Source: Gemmatimonadota bacterium
GTDB taxonomy: Bacteria > GCA-2686955
Direction: 5' to 3'
DNA length: 17,288 nucleotides
Assembly (NCBI GenBank): GCA_026991065.1
Contig: JALXCG010000534.1
Location: 1-17,288, forward strand
This document shows positions 14,406 to 17,288 of this stretch, in pieces. Under the pieces are notes generated by a model that had not been told where the DNA came from, made no database searches, and saw nothing but the letters and a program-made list of their open reading frames with translations. Every line of letters starts with the position of its first letter. Position 1 is the stretch's first letter. A program made the position numbers and the translations under genes.

Positions 14406-14917
14406 ATAGAGCAATCATCGCCTCGCTCTGTCTTGCCGGTGCTGCCGTCTCGACAGTCAATGTCATGACCTATCTCCATCTGCAGAATGAAACCCCGAAG
14501 CCAACCTCCCGTCACATAGCGGAAATCGAGCAGAAGGAGGCGACAGCTCTTTCTCTGGACCGGAAGGACGACACGATCGCATGGGAGCAAATCAACCCAC
14601 TTCTGGCGCAGGTCTTTTGCCCGCCATCCACACCGCAAAGTGCCCCACTTCAGCGCCCACCCGCATCGGCCCAAGTCAGCAAATCCCGGCACGTTGAGCA
14701 GCTACCGGCTCTCGCCGGGATTCTGCGCAGGGCCGACTCCGATGGCGTTCTTCACCACAGCGCAATCCTCAGCGGCCGGATCCTGGAAACCGGTGATCGG
14801 GTCGATGGTTACACCGTGGAGAAGATCGATGACACGGGTGTCACCCTTGCCCGACGGGGACGCAAACTCTTTGTCGCCGCTCCAAAGATCGATTACTCGG
14901 CCTGGAACACACAATGA
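14402..14917 (+). CDS. PilP/GspC/MshK-like periplasmic protein
   Basis: The 171-residue protein has an N-terminal hydrophobic segment (MNRAIIASLCLAGAAVSTV) that is either an uncleaved anchor or a signal peptide, a Pro/Ser-rich linker (CPPSTPQSAPLQRPPASAQ), and a C-terminal domain of about 65 residues. That domain reads LPALAGILRRADSDGV, HSAILSGRILETGDRVDGYTVEKID and GVTLARRGRKLFVA. This matches the homology-region pattern of GspC/PilP ('GI...aiIng..v..GD.v.gy.V..I..dgV.L...g'), which contacts the N0 domain of the secretin. The secretin is encoded next, overlapping by ATGA. Family assignment rests on this pattern and the gene order. Confidence 0.7.
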   Translation: MNRAIIASLCLAGAAVSTVNVMTYLHLQNETPKPTSRHIAEIEQKEATALSLDRKDDTIAWEQINPLLAQVFCPPSTPQSAPLQRPPASAQVSKSRHVEQLPALAGILRRADSDGVLHHSAILSGRILETGDRVDGYTVEKIDDTGVTLARRGRKLFVAAPKIDYSAWNTQ

Positions 14918-16434
14918 TTCGCGCGCAAAAGAAAGTCGGCATGAGCCATTTCGCCATCGCCCACCCCTGGATGCTACTGGCGGCGCTCGCCTGGAACGGA
15001 TGTGCGGGGAATCCCCGACCCGAACTCCCGCGCTTTACGGCGATAGAGGGAATTTCTCAGCCCCAGGCGGAACTGTCGCGAGAAAAAGAAATAGCCGTGA
15101 CATCATTTCCGTCTGCGACGTCACCACCAGTGAGTCCCGACATCGGCATTGCTGATGATGGTCGACTTTACACGTTGTTCTTCCAGCAAGCACCACTCCT
15201 GCAGGTTGTGCAGGCACTCATCAAGGAGTCTCCGCTCAGTCTGGCCGTCGAGCGTGACGTTGATGTTGCGCGACCGGTAACTGTAACCCTACATGATGTC
15301 CCACTTCCCGATGCTCTCGACATGGTGGTGGCGGGAGCCGCGGGCTATGCATGGAGAATCCGCAACCACAAACTGATCATCAGCCGGTTTTCCGAGCGAA
15401 TCTACTATCTCGACCATCCAAACCTGCCGGGTGAAACGCTGGTCGAAGTTGGTGGAGACATGCTGGCGTCGAGTGTGGAGCAGGCAGGTGTTGCAGGTTC
15501 ATTTGCGGTCAAGACAGAGCGCAAAGGCGACAACGGAAATGTGTGGCAGGGTATCGAGACCGCGTTGAAGGGCCTCAAGTCCAAAGAGGGGATTTTGCAA
15601 GTCAACCCCAACACCGGCATCATCTACTTGCTGGACACTCCGGTGAAAATCGATGCCATGGTGCGATATCTCGACGCCATCGCGGCCATGTTGCACCGCC
15701 AGGTGTTCATTGAGGCCAAGATTCTGGAAGTGCGCTTGAACGACGAGCACAAGCACGGAGTCGACTGGTCCTCTCTGGATCTCGGTCTTGGCTCCTCGGG
15801 ATCAGACTTGGCCTTGGGATCCGGAATCTCCTTCAACGGTGGCAGCACCATCACTCTGACCGACCAGGATCGCTTCAACGCCATCATCGATTTCCTCGAT
15901 ACCCGAGGCGACGTTTCCGTCCTGTCCAATCCTCACCTCGCTGTAATGAACGGGCAGTCGGCAATCATGACCGTCGGCTTTCAATTTCCTTACGGCGACG
16001 TCACCGGCGTCGATCGCGACACCCAAACAGGCCTGATCTCCTATGGAACCGCGATCAAACGCGCTGTTCTCGGACTACAACTCGGGATCACGCCCTACAT
16101 CTCCGCCGACGGACTGGTCACTCTCCAGATCGTCCCCACAATCACCCGCATCCAGGGATATGAAAACGTCGAGATCCCCACCTCCACAACCACCACACAA
16201 ACAATATCCAACCCGGTCATCGATCTCCAGGAGCTTGCGACCACCGTCCGGGCACGAGCGGGAGAATCGGTGGTTCTGGCCGGTTTGATCAGCCAGATGC
16301 AGCGCAGCGATCGGTCCGGGCTGCCATGGCTCAAGAAGATCCCGCTCCTGGGGTTCTTCACGGGTCATCACGACAAAGAGATCCAGAACCGCGAGTTGGT
16401 AATACTCCTTACTCCCTATGTACACGAGAGTTAG
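14914..16434 (+). CDS. type IV pilus/MSHA-type secretin (PilQ/MshL-like)
   Basis: The 506-residue protein forms the outer-membrane channel through which the pilus passes. The N-terminus is an export signal (HPWMLLAALAWNGC) that may end in a lipidated C30, although NG before the cysteine is not a standard lipobox. Residues about 94-160 are a secretin/TonB short N-terminal (N0-like) domain: LQVVQALIKESPLSLAVERDV and ALDMVVAGAAGYAWRI. From about 262 the secretin domain follows: VFIEAKILEVRLNDEHKHGVDW, DVSVLSNPHLAVMNGQSAIMTVG, LGLQLGITPYISADGLVTLQIVPTI, VRARAGESVVLAGLISQ, and the closing LPWLKKIPLLGFFTG and ELVILLTPYV. The order after a PilP/MshK-like gene and the single short N-domain favour MshL over PilQ proper. 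An alternative start at 14941 would shorten the signal. Confidence 0.93.
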   Translation: MIRAQKKVGMSHFAIAHPWMLLAALAWNGCAGNPRPELPRFTAIEGISQPQAELSREKEIAVTSFPSATSPPVSPDIGIADDGRLYTLFFQQAPLLQVVQALIKESPLSLAVERDVDVARPVTVTLHDVPLPDALDMVVAGAAGYAWRIRNHKLIISRFSERIYYLDHPNLPGETLVEVGGDMLASSVEQAGVAGSFAVKTERKGDNGNVWQGIETALKGLKSKEGILQVNPNTGIIYLLDTPVKIDAMVRYLDAIAAMLHRQVFIEAKILEVRLNDEHKHGVDWSSLDLGLGSSGSDLALGSGISFNGGSTITLTDQDRFNAIIDFLDTRGDVSVLSNPHLAVMNGQSAIMTVGFQFPYGDVTGVDRDTQTGLISYGTAIKRAVLGLQLGITPYISADGLVTLQIVPTITRIQGYENVEIPTSTTTTQTISNPVIDLQELATTVRARAGESVVLAGLISQMQRSDRSGLPWLKKIPLLGFFTGHHDKEIQNRELVILLTPYVHES

Positions 16435-16435
16435 G

Positions 16436-16464
16436 CTGGTTTGTTTTTCGTCAAGGCAAACCAG
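16436..16464 (+). promoter_or_regulatory. hairpin directly after the secretin stop codon
   Basis: CTGGTTTG (16436-16443) and CAAACCAG (16457-16464) make a perfect 8-bp stem with a 13-base loop, beginning one base after the secretin TAG. No T-tract follows, so it is more likely an mRNA processing or stability site between the assembly genes and the highly expressed pilin than a terminator. The rest of the 168-bp gap up to 16602 contains no gene I can support. Confidence 0.4.
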
Positions 16465-16602
16465 TCGACTGCCGATAGGGAAACAGGAGGAAACTCGAAG
16501 CCCCCTTTTCTCCAACGAGGTCCACGGGGGACGTCGGACTCCAAAACAGAAACCCACGCGCCGTCCGGGACCAGCGGCAACCGAGAACAGGAGAGAGCAG
16601 TC

Positions 16603-17172
16603 GTGCACAAAAAGATCCAACGCGCTCAAGCGGGCTTCACAATGGTTGAAATTGCCATTGTCATGGTGATCATCGGGCTGTTGATCGGTGGCGTCCTCAA
16701 GGGGCAGGCCATGCTGCAGAATGCCAAGGTGATGCGCATCGTCAAACAGACCGATGAGATCCGCTCCGCTGTCATGACCTTCTACGACAAGTACGGCATG
16801 TACCCCGGCGACGAAAACAACGATGCGATCCCGCCCGGAACAGATGGCGAAGGCAACGGCGATGGGCAGATCAACGGTTCGGAACACTATGAAGTATACC
16901 GGGACCTGCAACTGGCAGGCTTGATCAGCGGCAGCTACAACGGCACCAGCGATCTGCCGCGCCATCCCTTCGGCGACAATATGACGCTCTACTGGACCGA
17001 CCCCGGGCCCGGATCGGCAAAACACTATTTCCTCTTCTACAACCTGCCGTCAGAGGTCTGCCTGGAACTGGACACAAAGCTGGATGACGGTGTCTACAAC
17101 ACGGGCTCTGTCGTCGCGAACACCGACTATACGGACGGTGGACTGATCAGCTATTTCTACATTCGTTTCTAG
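16603..17172 (+). CDS. type IV prepilin
   Basis: The 189-residue prepilin begins at GTG 16603, preceded by AGGAG 9 bases upstream. The leader MHKKIQRAQAG (11 residues) is cut after G11 to give mature FTMVEIAIVMVIIGLLIGG, with the required F+1 and E+5 and the hydrophobic assembly helix. A longer in-frame upstream reading exists but would put an implausible leader before the cleavage site. The body contains FYDKYGMYPGDENND, then an EF-hand-like loop EGNGDGQINGSE (83-94), and DLQLAGLISGSYNG. There is only one mature cysteine, so the usual C-terminal disulfide loop of type IVa pilins is absent. Position right after the secretin suggests it is a main or minor fibre subunit of the system encoded upstream. 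Confidence 0.9.
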   Translation: MHKKIQRAQAGFTMVEIAIVMVIIGLLIGGVLKGQAMLQNAKVMRIVKQTDEIRSAVMTFYDKYGMYPGDENNDAIPPGTDGEGNGDGQINGSEHYEVYRDLQLAGLISGSYNGTSDLPRHPFGDNMTLYWTDPGPGSAKHYFLFYNLPSEVCLELDTKLDDGVYNTGSVVANTDYTDGGLISYFYIRF

Positions 17173-17203
17173 CCGTTTCTCTTCCGCCCCCAGGAGAAGT
17201 CCA

Positions 17204-17288
17204 GTGAACCCCACTTTGTCCTCCCCACGTCCGCGCGTGGACGAGCGCCAAGTGGGGTTCTCTTTGATTGAGATGGCCATTGTGATGG
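17204..17288 (+). CDS. second type IV prepilin, 3' partial
   Basis: A GTG at 17204 with AGGAGA 6 bases upstream opens a frame reading VNPTLSSPRPRVDERQVG followed by FSLIEMAIVM at the window edge. This is a prepilin peptidase site (G before F, E at +5) and the start of the assembly helix; the leader of 18 residues is longer than that of the preceding pilin. The gene is 31 bases after the first pilin stop. Whether it is a second major pilin or a minor pilin cannot be told from the fragment. Confidence 0.82.
   Translation, partial: MNPTLSSPRPRVDERQVGFSLIEMAIVM
17206..17260 (+). promoter_or_regulatory. 11-bp inverted repeat at the start of the second pilin gene
   Basis: GAACCCCACTT (17206-17216) and AAGTGGGGTTC (17250-17260) are perfect inverse copies, with an inner stem CCACG/CGTGG (17225-17240) in the loop. 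The left arm begins with the last base of the GTG start codon. TCTTTGATTG follows the right arm. In the mRNA this would form a strong hairpin over the start, able to reduce translation or transcription of the second pilin relative to the first. Confidence 0.55.

Noticed and set aside
15000-15020. Secretin called as a definite lipoprotein
   Set aside because: The residues before C30 (AWNG) do not meet the normal lipobox [LVI][ASTVI][GAS]C, so lipidation is kept only as a possibility.
16075-17025. 316-codon minus-strand frame across the secretin end and pilin
   Set aside because: Antisense of two clearly identified genes, including the prepilin cleavage site; no motif of its own.

Overview
The window is GC-rich bacterial chromosomal DNA. 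The organism is a diderm (Gram-negative-type) bacterium: it encodes an outer-membrane secretin with its inner-membrane partners, signal-peptide-bearing exported proteins and type IV pilins. I cannot assign a phylum. The glycoside-hydrolase-like giant, the MSHA-like pilus cluster and the lack of any familiar gene order would fit an environmental, poorly cultured lineage, but that is inference. I found no rRNA, tRNA, CRISPR array, recombinase or phage gene.

Layout. (1) 1-2495, plus strand: the end of a three-gene ABC-2 exporter operon (ATPase cut by the window edge, then two different membrane subunits). (2) 2542-3102, minus: an exported chalcone-isomerase-like protein. (3) 3103-3780: a 680-bp gene-free stretch holding a strong minus-strand intrinsic terminator, two further hairpins and a promoter-like sequence, which together look like a small RNA or an attenuated leader. 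(4) 3781-4575, plus: a NYN-domain (LabA/DUF88-like) protein with a LOTUS/OST-HTH tail. (5) 4573-4740: a 168-bp element with 20-bp inverted ends; both flanking genes take their stop codons from it. (6) 4738-9840, minus: a divergent 1056-residue glycoside-hydrolase-superfamily protein, translationally coupled to a smaller protein of unknown function, preceded by an NDUFA9-like atypical SDR. (7) 10329-10703, plus: a small exported cysteine-rich protein with regular CX6 spacing and a structured leader. (8) 10760-12229, minus: a sodium:solute symporter. (9) 12376 to the end, plus: a type IV pilus/MSHA-like assembly operon: GspL/PilM-PilN-like protein, PilO-like protein, PilP/GspC-like protein, secretin, a first pilin, and a second pilin cut by the window end.

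How the parts fit. The pilus block is the clearest functional unit. Its first four genes overlap by ATGA at every junction, so they are almost certainly one translationally coupled alignment-complex and secretin unit, followed by the pilin substrates. The motor ATPases, platform protein and prepilin peptidase are not in the window. The minus-strand SDR / unknown / glycoside-hydrolase-like group and the symporter may be part of carbohydrate metabolism and uptake, but nothing here fixes a substrate.

Most interesting unexplained elements: the palindromic element between convergent genes, the promoter-hairpin-terminator cassette at 3371-3620, the duplicated-module cysteine-rich protein, and an 11-bp perfect inverted repeat that begins in the start codon of the second pilin.
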